Source of the DNA: an uncultured Collinsella sp.
Lineage (GTDB): Bacteria; Actinomycetota; Coriobacteriia; Coriobacteriales; Coriobacteriaceae
DNA length: 64,000 nt
Direction of reading: 5' to 3'
Assembly (NCBI GenBank): GCA_900542275.1
Contig: UQMW01000003.1
Location: 1-64,000 of the forward strand
The notes below the pieces were generated by a model that saw nothing but the letters and a program-made list of their open reading frames with translations, was not told the DNA's origin and did no database searches. The position numbers and the translations under genes were made by a program. Within the stretch, counting starts at the first letter, position 1. Each line of letters opens with the position of its first letter. Below are positions 16,922 through 25,358 of this stretch, one piece after another.

Positions 16922-18112
16922 GTGCAATACCGCGTTGACCCCAAAAGTGGTAACCGAATATCCGCTCTCGGTCTGGGCTGCATGAGGTTTCCCGGTGCGC
17001 CGGGCCATCCGGACGCTAAGGCAGCCGACGCCATCATTTCCCATGCGGTGGAGCAGGGGATCAATTATCTGGATACCGCGTATCTCTATCCCGGTAACGA
17101 GGCATGCGTGGGCGCCTCACTTGAGCGCTTGGGGCTGCGCGACCGGGTGTTGCTGGCGACTAAGTTGCCGCACGCTTCGTGCAAGTGCGCGGAGGATTTC
17201 GACCGGTTTTTCGACGAGCAACTGCGTCGCCTGCGGACCGACCATATCGACTATTACCTTATGCACAACATCACCTCGCCCGCCCAGTGGGAGCGCGTGG
17301 TGGCGTTGGGCATCGAGGACTGGATTGCGCACCAAAAGGCTGCGGGGCGTATTCGCCAGATAGGTTTTTCGTACCACGGCAGTGCGGCGGACTTCCTCAC
17401 GATGCTTGACGCGTATGACTGGGATTTTTGCCAGATCCAGTACAACTACGCTGGAGAGCGCTACCAAGCGGGGACGGCGGGGCTCATGGCAGCCGCCGAG
17501 CGCGGGCTCGCGGTGTTTGTGATGGAGCCGCTGCTGGGCGGGCGTTTAGCGGGCAAGCTGCCGCCGCGGGCCCGCGCCGTGCTCGATGGCGCCCATGACC
17601 CGCGCCTGCGCACTCCTGCCGCCTGGGGGCTTTCGTGGGTGTGGAACCATCCTCAGGTCACGATGCTGCTTTCGGGCATGACCGATACCGCGCAAGTGGA
17701 TGAGAACGCGGCGCTGGCCGACCGAGCCCTGCCGGATTCGATGACGGGCGCTCAGCTCGATACCATTGCGCGCGTGCTGACGGAATTTGAAAAATCGAAT
17801 CGCGTGCCTTGTACGGGATGCGGCTACTGCATGCCGTGTCCCAAAGGCATCAATATCCCTGGGTGTTTTGCCGCCTACAATGCAAGCTATGCGCACAGCT
17901 GGTTTACGGGTCTATCGCAGTATTTTACGGCGAGCGCGGTGCGGACGAGCGAGCCCAAGTTGGTGAGCAACTGCGTTAAATGCGGCAAATGCGCGCGTCA
18001 CTGCCCGCAACACATCGATATTCCCGGGCGCTTGGACGACGTACGCCGCCGTTTTCAGCCTGGCCCCGTGACGGCGGTGCTCAAGGCCTTCGGCAAAACG
18101 CGCTCCTCATGA
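16922..18112 (+). CDS. Aldo/keto reductase with C-terminal 4Fe-4S ferredoxin domain
   Basis: The N-terminal 290 residues form an AKR barrel (ISALGLGCMRFPG, NYLDTAYLYPGNE with catalytic D and Y, KLPH with K, LMHN with H). A C-terminal domain has CTGCGYCMPCPKGINIP and CVKCGKCARHCPQHIDIP, two cluster-binding sets. Such fusions are common in anaerobes; the substrate is unknown. I chose GTG 16922 because GGGAGG precedes it; an in-frame ATG at 16904 is possible. 396 residues. Confidence 0.9.
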   Translation: MQYRVDPKSGNRISALGLGCMRFPGAPGHPDAKAADAIISHAVEQGINYLDTAYLYPGNEACVGASLERLGLRDRVLLATKLPHASCKCAEDFDRFFDEQLRRLRTDHIDYYLMHNITSPAQWERVVALGIEDWIAHQKAAGRIRQIGFSYHGSAADFLTMLDAYDWDFCQIQYNYAGERYQAGTAGLMAAAERGLAVFVMEPLLGGRLAGKLPPRARAVLDGAHDPRLRTPAAWGLSWVWNHPQVTMLLSGMTDTAQVDENAALADRALPDSMTGAQLDTIARVLTEFEKSNRVPCTGCGYCMPCPKGINIPGCFAAYNASYAHSWFTGLSQYFTASAVRTSEPKLVSNCVKCGKCARHCPQHIDIPGRLDDVRRRFQPGPVTAVLKAFGKTRSS

Positions 18113-18197
18113 CCCTTTTATAGCTTGCGGTGGAATAGTTCCTGTTTGCGGCAGAATGGGGCTTAAACAGGAACTAATCCACCGCAACTGAAGGGGG
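18110..18197 (+). repeat. Palindromic leader element, copy 1
   Basis: Arms 18125-18147 and 18165-18187 (23 bases, one mismatch) enclose 17 bases. The outer part (CTTTTATAGCTTGCGGTGG and CCACCGCAACTGA) recurs in the copy at 19.3 kb, while the inner arm GTTCC/GGAAC is replaced there by CGGTC/GACCG, keeping the pairing. The conserved tail ends in AAGGGGG, which is the ribosome site of the next gene. Confidence 0.8.
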
Positions 18198-18202
18198 CTG
18201 TC

Positions 18203-19222
18203 GTGGGCCATCGGGATTCATGTGATGATTTGCGCGAGGTTCGTTGGGGCGTTTTGGGCGCTGGGCACATTTCGCATCGATTTGCATCGTCGCTCAAGGA
18301 GGTGGACGGGGCGCGGCTTGTGGCTGCCGCCGGTCGCACCCCTTCGCATGTTGAGGAGTTTTGCAGGGCGTTTTCGATTGATACCGCGCACAGCTATGCC
18401 ACGACTGACGATAGCGGCGATGCGGCTTATGATGCGCTGATTGCCGACCCCGATGTCGACGCAATCTACTTGGCTCTTCCACATGGCATGCATGCGCATT
18501 GGGTCTGTCGGGCACTGCGCGCGGGAAAGGCCGTGCTGTGCGAAAAACCGGCCGTTTTGAGTGGGGAAGAGGCTCTATCGATTGCCTCCACCTCTCGCGA
18601 GCGCGGCGTACTGTTTATGGAGGCGATGAAGAATCGGTTTTGTCCGATGCATACTCGCGTGAAGGGTTTGCTTGCGTCGGGCGAGCTTGGCCGTATCGTC
18701 TCGATCGAAAGCGTGCAAAAACTCGATTATGGTCAGCCGCCTTCGAGTTATCTGCTCGATCCGTTGCAGGGTGGCTGTCTATATGACATGGGCTGCTACG
18801 CGGTCGGGTGGTTTGAGGATCTTCTTGCGGGTGCGTGCGATGTTTCGTCTCGTGAAGTTCGCTGGCGTGACGTATCGGGTGGCCGCGTGGATTGGGCCGA
18901 TGAGATCCATATGAGTGTCGGCGGTATACCCATTCATATGGTGTGCGACGGCAAAGCAGCATGTGAAAGCCGTTTAACGATTGCCTGCGAGCGGGGCTCG
19001 TTGGAAATCGAGCGCCTCCATCGCCCCGAGCTCGCCCATGTGAAGTACTCCGACGGACGAATGCTCGAAATAAATGCCCCGTTTGAGGTCGATGATTTCT
19101 ACGGCGAAATTCATCATGTGACCCAGCTCATCCGGGCGGGGAAACTCGAGAGTCCCGTCATGCCCCTTGCCGCCACACAGCGCTGTGCGCAGATCATTGA
19201 TGCGATTCGCTTGACGCTCTAG
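18203..19222 (+). CDS. Gfo/Idh/MocA-family oxidoreductase
   Basis: A 339-residue NAD(P)-dependent oxidoreductase with Rossmann motif GVLGAGHISHRFA, YLALPHGMHAHW and CEKPAVLSG carrying the catalytic lysine, then MEAMKNRF. It is distinct from the oxidoreductase at 10.8 kb. It starts at GTG 18203, five bases after the AAGGGGG supplied by the palindromic element. The substrate is unknown, probably a sugar or dihydrodiol-type compound. Confidence 0.9.
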   Translation: MGHRDSCDDLREVRWGVLGAGHISHRFASSLKEVDGARLVAAAGRTPSHVEEFCRAFSIDTAHSYATTDDSGDAAYDALIADPDVDAIYLALPHGMHAHWVCRALRAGKAVLCEKPAVLSGEEALSIASTSRERGVLFMEAMKNRFCPMHTRVKGLLASGELGRIVSIESVQKLDYGQPPSSYLLDPLQGGCLYDMGCYAVGWFEDLLAGACDVSSREVRWRDVSGGRVDWADEIHMSVGGIPIHMVCDGKAACESRLTIACERGSLEIERLHRPELAHVKYSDGRMLEINAPFEVDDFYGEIHHVTQLIRAGKLESPVMPLAATQRCAQIIDAIRLTL

Positions 19223-19270
19223 GCTGCGGTGCTGGTGCTCAAGGGGGCTCGGCGGACCTTGCCCCTGATG

Positions 19271-19360
19271 CCCCTTTTATATCTTGCGGTGGAATACGGT
19301 CTGTTTGCGCCAAAATAAGGCACCAATAGACCGTATTTCACCGCAACTGATGAGGGGGAG
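19271..19360 (+). repeat. Palindromic leader element, copy 2
   Basis: Arms 19284-19305 and 19325-19346 pair over 22 positions with two G-U pairs and no mismatch as RNA. It shares the outer sequence and the TGTTTGCG block with the copy at 18.1 kb but has a different inner arm with compensating changes. The tail GAGGGGGAG is the ribosome site of the next gene. Confidence 0.8.
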
Positions 19361-19366
19361 TTGGAG

Positions 19367-20233
19367 ATGCTAACGATCGGGTGTCATCTTTCGACGACGA
19401 AGGGCTATCGGGCAATGGGGGAGACGGCGCTATCCATTGGCGCCAATACCTTTGCATTCTTCACGCGCAACCCGCGTGGTGGCAAGGCAAAAGACCTTGA
19501 TATGGATGACGTGGCGGCTCTGCGCGAGCTTATGGCGCAAAACGACTTCGGTCCGCTCGTGGCTCATGCCCCGTATACCTATAACCCCTGTTCGGCTAAA
19601 GAGCGGGCGCGCGAGTTTGCCTTGGAGGCAATGGCCGAGGACTTGCAGCGTCTGGAAGCGCTGCCCGGCAATTACTACAACTTCCATCCCGGTGCGCATG
19701 TGGGACAGGGGGCAGACGCCGGCATTCAGATGATTGTCGACACGCTGTGCCAGGTGATGTTTGAGGGACAGCAGACGACGGTGTTGCTCGAGACCATGGC
19801 GGGCAAGGGCACCGAGGTGGGCCGTAGCTTTGAAGAGCTGGCGTGCATTATCGAGGGCGTTGCCGCCAAGTGCCCAGAGCTGTCCGATAAGCTGGGCGTT
19901 TGTTTGGACACCTGTCATGTGAGCGATGCCGGCTACGACATCATCCATGATCTGGACGGCGTACTCGACGAGTTCGACCGCGTGGTGGGCATCGATCGCC
20001 TGCATGCCGTACACATCAACGATTCAAAGAATCCCTGTGGCGCCCATAAAGATCGTCACGAGTGCATCGGCAAGGGATACCTTGGCAGCGAGGAGTTTGG
20101 CGCCGGTATGCAGGTTATGCAGAATATTGTATCGAATGACCGCTTGCGCGCATTGCCATTCATTTTGGAGACACCGAACGAACTTGCAGGTTATGCGGCT
20201 GAAATCAAATTGTTAAGGTCATTGCAGCAGTGA
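19367..20233 (+). CDS. nfo: Deoxyribonuclease IV (endonuclease IV), AP endonuclease
   Basis: Endonuclease IV nicks abasic sites in base-excision repair using three zinc ions. The TIM-barrel ligands are seen in order: [70 protein letters not shown] and FILETPN. The 288-residue length is typical. ATG 19367 is six to seven bases after GGGGGAG; an upstream TTG at 19361 abuts that site and is less likely. Confidence 0.96.
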   Translation: MLTIGCHLSTTKGYRAMGETALSIGANTFAFFTRNPRGGKAKDLDMDDVAALRELMAQNDFGPLVAHAPYTYNPCSAKERAREFALEAMAEDLQRLEALPGNYYNFHPGAHVGQGADAGIQMIVDTLCQVMFEGQQTTVLLETMAGKGTEVGRSFEELACIIEGVAAKCPELSDKLGVCLDTCHVSDAGYDIIHDLDGVLDEFDRVVGIDRLHAVHINDSKNPCGAHKDRHECIGKGYLGSEEFGAGMQVMQNIVSNDRLRALPFILETPNELAGYAAEIKLLRSLQQ

Positions 20234-20294
20234 TGACTGTCATAAAGTGGAGTGCTCCATTCACGTTATGGGTTTGTTTCAATCAGTTTTCTAA

Positions 20295-20323
20295 TTGCGG
20301 ATTCTTCCAAGCGGGTGCATAAT
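20295..20323 (+). promoter_or_regulatory. Promoter of the amino-acid ABC importer operon
   Basis: TTGCGG (20295-20300) and CATAAT (20318-20323) are 17 bases apart. A small hairpin, GACCCC/GGGGTC (20341-20362), follows in the leader. Confidence 0.65.
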
Positions 20324-20380
20324 AACCCTCAGTTTTTGCAGACCCCTGAATCACGTGGGGTCATTGGAAGGAGACTGATT

Positions 20381-21241
20381 ATGAAGCTGAAGAAGCTTGG
20401 CGCATTTGCCGCCACGGGTGCTATGGCGCTCGCCCTTGCTCTGACGGGCTGCGGCTCGTCCAACGCCACCTCTGGTTCTGATGCCAGTTCCAGCAGCTCT
20501 GACGACGCTAAGGTCGAGAAGGTCGACGGTTCCAAGGAGTACGCGCTCGTCAAGGACGGTACGCTGACCGTCGGCACCTCTGCCGAGTACGCTCCGTTTG
20601 AGTACAAGGATGACAATGGCGACTACCAGGGCTTTGACCTTGAACTCATTAAGACTATCGGCGATAAGCTGGGTCTGGATGTCGAGTATGTCAACAATGA
20701 TTTTGACACGCTCGTCCCCGGCGTTGCTTCGGGCGCCAAGTACGACGTCGCCATCGCGGCTATCACCGACACGCCCGAGCGTGAGAAGGAAGTCACTTTC
20801 TCCGATTCCTACTACATGGACGATCAGGCTATCGTGACCAAGGTCGATAACACCGATATCACGGCCGACAACTTCAGCGAGAAGCTCAACAACGCCGACG
20901 CTACCATCATCGTCCAGTCTGGCTCGACCGCCGAGGCCTTTGCCCAGGAGAACTTCCCCAAGGCCAAGATCGTCCCCTACAAGGACGCCACCGAGTGCTT
21001 CAGCGCCCTGCAGTCCGATAAGGGCGACGCCGTAGTCACCAACCGCTCCGTTGCCAGCCAGCTGACCGCCGAGCAGTTCAACACCTGCCAGACCATCAAG
21101 CAGGTCAGCACCGGCGAGGAGTACGCCATCGCCATCAACCAGGGCAACACCAAGCTCAAGGACGACATCAACCAGGCCATCAAGGACCTGACTGACGACG
21201 GTACCGTCGACGCCCTCATGGCTAAGTACAACATCAAGTAA
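20381..21241 (+). CDS. Amino-acid ABC transporter substrate-binding lipoprotein
   Basis: The 286-residue protein has a lipoprotein signal peptide (LALALTGC lipobox at about 16-23), a Ser-rich linker and a type II periplasmic-binding fold (TVGTSAEYAPFEYKDDNGDYQGFDLELI). It should capture a polar amino acid outside the membrane for the permease and ATPase genes downstream. The specific amino acid is not readable. The start has GGAAGGAG upstream. A terminator-like hairpin after the gene probably makes it more abundant than the permease. Confidence 0.93.
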   Translation: MKLKKLGAFAATGAMALALALTGCGSSNATSGSDASSSSSDDAKVEKVDGSKEYALVKDGTLTVGTSAEYAPFEYKDDNGDYQGFDLELIKTIGDKLGLDVEYVNNDFDTLVPGVASGAKYDVAIAAITDTPEREKEVTFSDSYYMDDQAIVTKVDNTDITADNFSEKLNNADATIIVQSGSTAEAFAQENFPKAKIVPYKDATECFSALQSDKGDAVVTNRSVASQLTAEQFNTCQTIKQVSTGEEYAIAINQGNTKLKDDINQAIKDLTDDGTVDALMAKYNIK

Positions 21242-21263
21242 AATAGCTACTTGATTGCGCGCG

Positions 21264-21296
21264 GGCCCTTTCCGTTTTGGCGGAGAGGGCCTTTGC
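21264..21296 (+). terminator. Intra-operon attenuating hairpin after the binding-protein gene
   Basis: GGCCCTTTCCG (21264-21274) pairs with 21281-21291 apart from one mismatch and is followed by TTTGC. Its position between binding protein and permease is typical of partial terminators that set stoichiometry. Confidence 0.65.
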
Positions 21297-21359
21297 GCTT
21301 CTCTTGACGGAGAGTGTTTCCGTCTCGTTTTGCCGGCAACTTCTACGATAGGAGCCACC

Positions 21360-22721
21360 TTGTCTCGACTGAACAAAGGGGCTGCGGAGCAGCGTTTTCC
21401 ACTGCCCGCCTTGCTCCAAAAGCTAGCCTGCGCCATGGCCGTGGCGCTCGCGCTGGTGTGCGTGGGGGCATATGCGCCCACGACCGCCCAGGCGCTTGAG
21501 ACCGCAAAGATTACCGCCCGACCCAACACCGGTTCGGGCAGCGCTGTGGTCGGCGGCACCGAGACGCGCATTACCTGGGAAGTTCAGGCCGATGCCGACG
21601 AGGAGCTGAGCGGTCTTTCTCTGACGTTTGTCGACGGCACAACGTTTGGTACCGATGACACGCGATTGACGATGCTCTCGGGCGAGGACCTCATGGATCG
21701 TACGCCCATGAAGCCCACGTGCAAGGCTGACGGCCAGACGCTCAAGATTGACTTTGACGAGACGGCGCCTGCCGGCGGCTTTTTCCGTGTCGAGGTTTAC
21801 GGCGTGACGTTCCCCGTCGAGGGCGGCGATGAGGTCTTTAGCGGAACCTATACGCTCGCCGACGGTTCGACCAAGAAGATTTCCAAGATTCCTTCCGTCG
21901 AGATTAAGGGCGTGACGGCGTTCGATAACTTCCTGGCCGACCTTAAGGAACAGCCGTGGGTCGAGGCATGGAATTCCAACATGTTCCTTCGCCTGTTCCT
22001 GAACCCGGTCATTTTGGTCCAGAGCCTGCCGATCGTCTTCAAGGGCTTCCTTATGTCGCTCTCGATCGTGCTCGTGGCGTTTCCGCTGGCGATCCCCTTT
22101 GGCTTTGCCCTGTCGCTTATGCGCATATCCAAATCGCGCATCCTGCGTTGCCTTGCCGGCATCTACGTGAATGTCATCCGCGGTACGCCGGCGTTCCTGC
22201 AGATCTATATTGCATTCTTTGGCCTGCCGCTTGCCGGCGTCAAGGTGGACGACTATGTCTTGGGCGTTATCGTCATGGCCATGAACTCGTCTGCGTATCT
22301 GTGCGAGATTTTCCGTGCCGGTATTCAATCGATCCCCAAGGGCCAGAACGAGGCCGCTCGTTCGCTGGGTATGAATGCCTTCCAGACGCTGCTCTACGTT
22401 ATGATTCCGCAGACGTTCCGCAATGTCCTGCCTACGCTGACCAGCGAGTTTATCCTGCTCTACAAGGATACGTCGCTGCTCGCCGCCGTGGGCGTGGTCG
22501 AGATCGTCATGAACGCCCGCACCATCGTGGCAACGACGGGCTCCATTACGCCGTATGTGGTTGCCGCCCTGTTCTATCTGGTCATTACCCTGCCGCTTGC
22601 GCGCTTGGTGAGCGGTCTTGAGGCGAGGCTGCTGGGTACGGCCGAAACCAAGAAGAAGCGTCCCGCCAAGAGCGCTGGACAGGTCGTCGCGACGCCCGCC
22701 GACCACATCGCCGGTCTGTAA
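21360..22721 (+). CDS. Amino-acid ABC transporter permease with N-terminal extracytoplasmic domain
   Basis: The C-terminal 230 residues are a HisM/GlnP-type permease with the EAA loop EAARSLGMNAFQTLLYVMIPQ. Before it are a signal-like hydrophobic segment (about 20-45) and some 150 residues of predicted beta structure (ITARPNTGSGSAVVGGTETRITWEV...), which would lie outside the cell. Typical permeases of this family are 210-250 residues, so the 453-residue form is unusual. The start is TTG with TAGGAG upstream; the frame is open 35 codons further 5' but lacks a ribosome site. Confidence 0.88.
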   Translation: MSRLNKGAAEQRFPLPALLQKLACAMAVALALVCVGAYAPTTAQALETAKITARPNTGSGSAVVGGTETRITWEVQADADEELSGLSLTFVDGTTFGTDDTRLTMLSGEDLMDRTPMKPTCKADGQTLKIDFDETAPAGGFFRVEVYGVTFPVEGGDEVFSGTYTLADGSTKKISKIPSVEIKGVTAFDNFLADLKEQPWVEAWNSNMFLRLFLNPVILVQSLPIVFKGFLMSLSIVLVAFPLAIPFGFALSLMRISKSRILRCLAGIYVNVIRGTPAFLQIYIAFFGLPLAGVKVDDYVLGVIVMAMNSSAYLCEIFRAGIQSIPKGQNEAARSLGMNAFQTLLYVMIPQTFRNVLPTLTSEFILLYKDTSLLAAVGVVEIVMNARTIVATTGSITPYVVAALFYLVITLPLARLVSGLEARLLGTAETKKKRPAKSAGQVVATPADHIAGL

Positions 22722-22733
22722 GGAGGTCCTATC

Positions 22734-23486
22734 ATGAGCGAAACCAATAACTCGAACGAGGTCGTCGTCAGCATCAAGAACCTCCAGAAGGCCTTCGGCG
22801 ATAACGTGGTCCTGCGCGACATCGATCTCGATGTGCACAAGGGCGAGGTCGTCGTAGTCCTGGGTCCTTCGGGCTCGGGCAAGTCGACGATGCTTCGCTG
22901 CATCAATCGCCTGGAGCATCCCACGAGCGGCTCGATCGTCGTTGAGGGCGTGGACGTTTGCGCCAAGGGCGTCGACCTTAACAAGGTACGTACGCATCTG
23001 GGTATGGTGTTCCAGCAGTTCAATTTGTTCCCGCACCTGTCAGTCAAAAAGAACGTCATGCTCGCACAGCAAAAGGTACTCAAGCGCAGCAAGGAAGAGG
23101 CCGAGAAGATTGCCGTCGAGGAGCTGACCAAGGTCGGTCTTGCCGAGCGCATCGACTTTATGCCGAGCCAGCTCTCGGGCGGTCAGCAGCAGCGCGTGGC
23201 GATCGCCCGCGCCCTGTCGATGAACCCTCACGTCATGCTCTTTGACGAGGCCACGTCGGCGCTCGACCCCGAGCTGGTTCGCGACGTTCTTGGCGTTATG
23301 CGCGATCTTGCACGTGACGGTATGACCATGATCGTCGTGACGCATGAGATGGGCTTTGCCCGCGACGTCGCCGACCGCGTCGTCTTTATGGACGGCGGCG
23401 TTATCGTGGAGGATGGCACGCCGAGCGAGGTCTTCGACCATCCTAAGAGCGAGCGCACCAAGGCGTTCTTGGGTAATATCTCGTAG
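22734..23486 (+). CDS. Amino-acid ABC transporter ATP-binding protein
   Basis: A 250-residue GlnQ/HisP-type ATPase with Walker [10 protein letters not shown], signature LSGGQQQR and Walker [15 protein letters not shown], followed by the switch histidine in VVTHEMGFA. It energises the importer encoded by the two preceding genes, starts 12 bases after the permease stop with AAGGAGG, and ends the operon. Confidence 0.97.
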   Translation: MSETNNSNEVVVSIKNLQKAFGDNVVLRDIDLDVHKGEVVVVLGPSGSGKSTMLRCINRLEHPTSGSIVVEGVDVCAKGVDLNKVRTHLGMVFQQFNLFPHLSVKKNVMLAQQKVLKRSKEEAEKIAVEELTKVGLAERIDFMPSQLSGGQQQRVAIARALSMNPHVMLFDEATSALDPELVRDVLGVMRDLARDGMTMIVVTHEMGFARDVADRVVFMDGGVIVEDGTPSEVFDHPKSERTKAFLGNIS

Positions 23487-23511
23487 CCGCTTTATATGAC
23501 TGACACAGCAG

Positions 23512-23548
23512 AAAACGGGAGCCGGATGTGATCCGGCTCCCGTTTTTG
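23512..23548 (+). terminator. Rho-independent terminator of the ABC operon
   Basis: ACGGGAGCCGGAT (23515-23527) pairs perfectly with 23531-23543 around a GTG loop and is followed by TTTTT. Confidence 0.92.
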
Positions 23549-23603
23549 TTGGGACGCGAATGTGTTTTGGTGCAGAGCGCGTTACGGGCGGAGCTCATTG
23601 CAG

Positions 23604-24023
23604 CTAGGCGAGCTCGGCTCCAAGGGCGCGGCAGGCCGCTTCGCCCTCATCGTCGGGGGCGTCGTAACAGATGACGGAGTCGACCACGTTGACGCCTGCC
23701 TCGTCGGCGTCCGCCTTCCAATTGTCCATCCATTCGCCTTCGGCCCACGAATAAGAGCCAAAGAGGACGACCTTCTTGTCGCCGAGGGTCTCCTTGACTT
23801 CGTCCCACATCGGTTGGAACTCATCGTATTCAAGCTCCTCGGAGCCCATGGCGGGGCAACCGAAGGCGAAGGCATCATAGTCGGCGGCCCTGTCGGCAGA
23901 GAAGTCGGCGCAGGGGATGACTTCGGCCTCGGCGCCCGCGGACGTGGTGCCCTCGGCAACGAGGTTTGCCATGGCCTCGGTGTTGCCCGTGCCGCTCCAG
24001 TAGACGACGGCGATCTTGCTCAT
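23604..24023 (-). CDS. Flavodoxin
   Basis: A 139-residue short-chain flavodoxin: VVYWSGTGNTEAMA is the FMN phosphate loop, FGCPAMGSEELEYDEFQP and LFGSYSWAEGEWMDNW are the two isoalloxazine loops. It carries electrons in place of ferredoxin when iron is short. The start is ATG 24023; upstream codons in the frame overlap the DUF3793 gene region and are not needed. It forms an operon with the DUF3793 gene. Confidence 0.95.
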   Translation of the reverse strand: MSKIAVVYWSGTGNTEAMANLVAEGTTSAGAEAEVIPCADFSADRAADYDAFAFGCPAMGSEELEYDEFQPMWDEVKETLGDKKVVLFGSYSWAEGEWMDNWKADADEAGVNVVDSVICYDAPDDEGEAACRALGAELA

Positions 24024-24069
24024 GTTGAGTCCTTTCGGTTGTGCGGCGTGCGGTCGCGGTTTGTACGTT

Positions 24070-24774
24070 CTATCGGGTCGCCTGGGCAAGTTGCGCCAAG
24101 CTGCAGCCCTGCTGATAGATAAAGGTGAGGTGTTGGGTGCAGGCACGGTACGCATCAAACGTCGCAAGCGCCTGCTCGACATTCGTATAGACCTTCCAGG
24201 CTCCAAAGATCTTGTAGTTCTCGCCACGCTGAGCGATGAACTCGTATACGTCGTCGCAGGGGTACCCCAGGAAGTAGCCTATTTCGTGTGGAAATTCGCA
24301 GGCGCAGTCGTTGTTGCAGCAGACTTGCTGATCCAGTGCGCATCGAGTCTGGCCGCAGGCGCATTCCGCGGCGTTATTGCTCGCGAGCGTGATGCGTGAT
24401 GCCAGGTGCACAAGACATGCCGAGAGGTTGCCGGTGTCGTAGCCCTTCTTGGCGAGTGCCGTTTTGGCGCGCGGGTCAGCAAGGTAAGTGGCGAGGCTAT
24501 TGGGCCGATATGCGTATACGAGCGCCCCGCAGGGGCGCCAGACCAAAACGCTCAGATGGATACCGAACGGATTAAGCTCGCGGTTGCACCGGGCGATAAC
24601 GTTGAGCAGGCGTGCTCGGCGATCCTCGATCGCCGCAGTTACGCTTGAGCCGTCTTGATCGGCATAGACTCCTGGATAGGTAAAGAGCGATGCCGGTTTG
24701 ATGCCCGCGAGCGTGGGGGAGCAGTTGCGCACGACTGCCGCCTGAAACGTTGGGATGTCTATGGTTCGAGTCAC
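24070..24774 (-). CDS. DUF3793-family protein
   Basis: The 234-residue protein has the DUF3793 pattern FPHEIGYFLGYPCDDVYEFI and YKIFGAWKVYTN in its C-terminal half and an unusual cysteine-rich stretch (CACGQTRCALDQQVCCNNDCAC) in the middle. The molecular function is unknown. It lies directly upstream of the flavodoxin gene on the same strand, an association I have often seen for this family, so an iron-limitation or redox role is likely. The Cys stretch could bind metal. Confidence 0.8.
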   Translation of the reverse strand: MTRTIDIPTFQAAVVRNCSPTLAGIKPASLFTYPGVYADQDGSSVTAAIEDRRARLLNVIARCNRELNPFGIHLSVLVWRPCGALVYAYRPNSLATYLADPRAKTALAKKGYDTGNLSACLVHLASRITLASNNAAECACGQTRCALDQQVCCNNDCACEFPHEIGYFLGYPCDDVYEFIAQRGENYKIFGAWKVYTNVEQALATFDAYRACTQHLTFIYQQGCSLAQLAQATR

Positions 24775-24797
24775 GACGCTCCTTACGGATCTAAACT

Positions 24798-24841
24798 GTT
24801 AGCCTAGGAAAACTTATACACGAAAGTAAGCCTTGGTCAAC
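24798..24841 (-). promoter_or_regulatory. Promoter with two repeated palindromic operators
   Basis: On the minus strand TTGACC (24840-24835) and TATAAG (24818-24813) are 16 bases apart. Two related 16-mers, GTTAGCCTAGGAAAAC (24798-24813) and GTAAGCCTTGGTCAAC (24826-24841), share 12 of 16 bases, are each near-palindromic, and overlap the -10 and -35. They resemble DtxR/IdeR-type iron boxes only loosely, so the regulator is uncertain. Confidence 0.55.
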
Positions 24842-24902
24842 TAAAAAGTTTGAAGAGGGAAACTAATTGACCGAACGGACATGATTTTGGGTTAAGATGG
24901 GA

Positions 24903-24919
24903 ACACCCCATGGGGGTAT
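24903..24919 (+). promoter_or_regulatory. CsoR-type copper operator
   Basis: ACACCCCATGGGGGTAT is a near-perfect match to the G/C-tract palindrome bound by the copper repressor CsoR (type ATACCCC...GGGGTAT). It lies 30 bases before the HMA-protein start, just after a possible promoter (TTGACC at 24867-24872 and TTAAGA about 19 bases further). Confidence 0.7.
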
Positions 24920-24948
24920 CTAGATAGGGCTACTTGAAAGGGGAACGC

Positions 24949-25332
24949 ATGAGTGACTTGCTCAACCCTGCGAATCTCATCGTGCTGGCCGTCATTGCCG
25001 TCGGCATGTTTTTTGGACTGCGTCGCATTGCCGCTTCGACACACGGGAAGAGTTGCTGCAGCGATGGTACGAGCGGCAAGAAGGCCAAAAAGGTTGTTGT
25101 GGTGGATACCGATGCGTCACACTATCCCTATAGCGATGAGCTGCTCATCGGCGGCATGAACTGTGACGGCTGCGCTCAGAACGTAGCCAATGCCCTCAAT
25201 GCGCTGGATGGCGTGTGGGCAACGGTGACGTATGCGGACCACACGGCACGCGTGCGCTCTAAGCAGCCGGTTGATCGTGGTGTCCTCGAGACGGCCGTGA
25301 AAGACGCGGGCTACTACGTCATGACTCTGTAA
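24949..25332 (+). CDS. Membrane-anchored HMA-domain metal (copper) chaperone
   Basis: The 127-residue protein has an N-terminal membrane helix (about 8-27), a CC pair (SCCSDG), and a C-terminal heavy-metal-associated domain with the binding loop GGMNCDGCAQNV. It likely binds Cu(I) at the inner membrane face and passes it to an exporter, which is not in this window. ATG 24949 is preceded by AAAGGGGA. The CsoR-like operator upstream supports copper control. Confidence 0.88.
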   Translation: MSDLLNPANLIVLAVIAVGMFFGLRRIAASTHGKSCCSDGTSGKKAKKVVVVDTDASHYPYSDELLIGGMNCDGCAQNVANALNALDGVWATVTYADHTARVRSKQPVDRGVLETAVKDAGYYVMTL

Positions 25333-25358
25333 GCGCCGCCCTGGATGCGCTTCCTTGG

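Noticed and set aside
16646..17044. 132-codon minus-strand frame over the start of the aldo/keto reductase
   Set aside because: It runs in a different frame from the cyclase remnant and is antisense to the reductase N-terminus with no domain support.
18125..18187. Possible T-box because of GCGGTGG and CCACCGC
   Set aside because: There is no stem I specifier loop, no T-box bulge sequence and no terminator; the pairing is a simple palindrome shared with the 19.3-kb copy.
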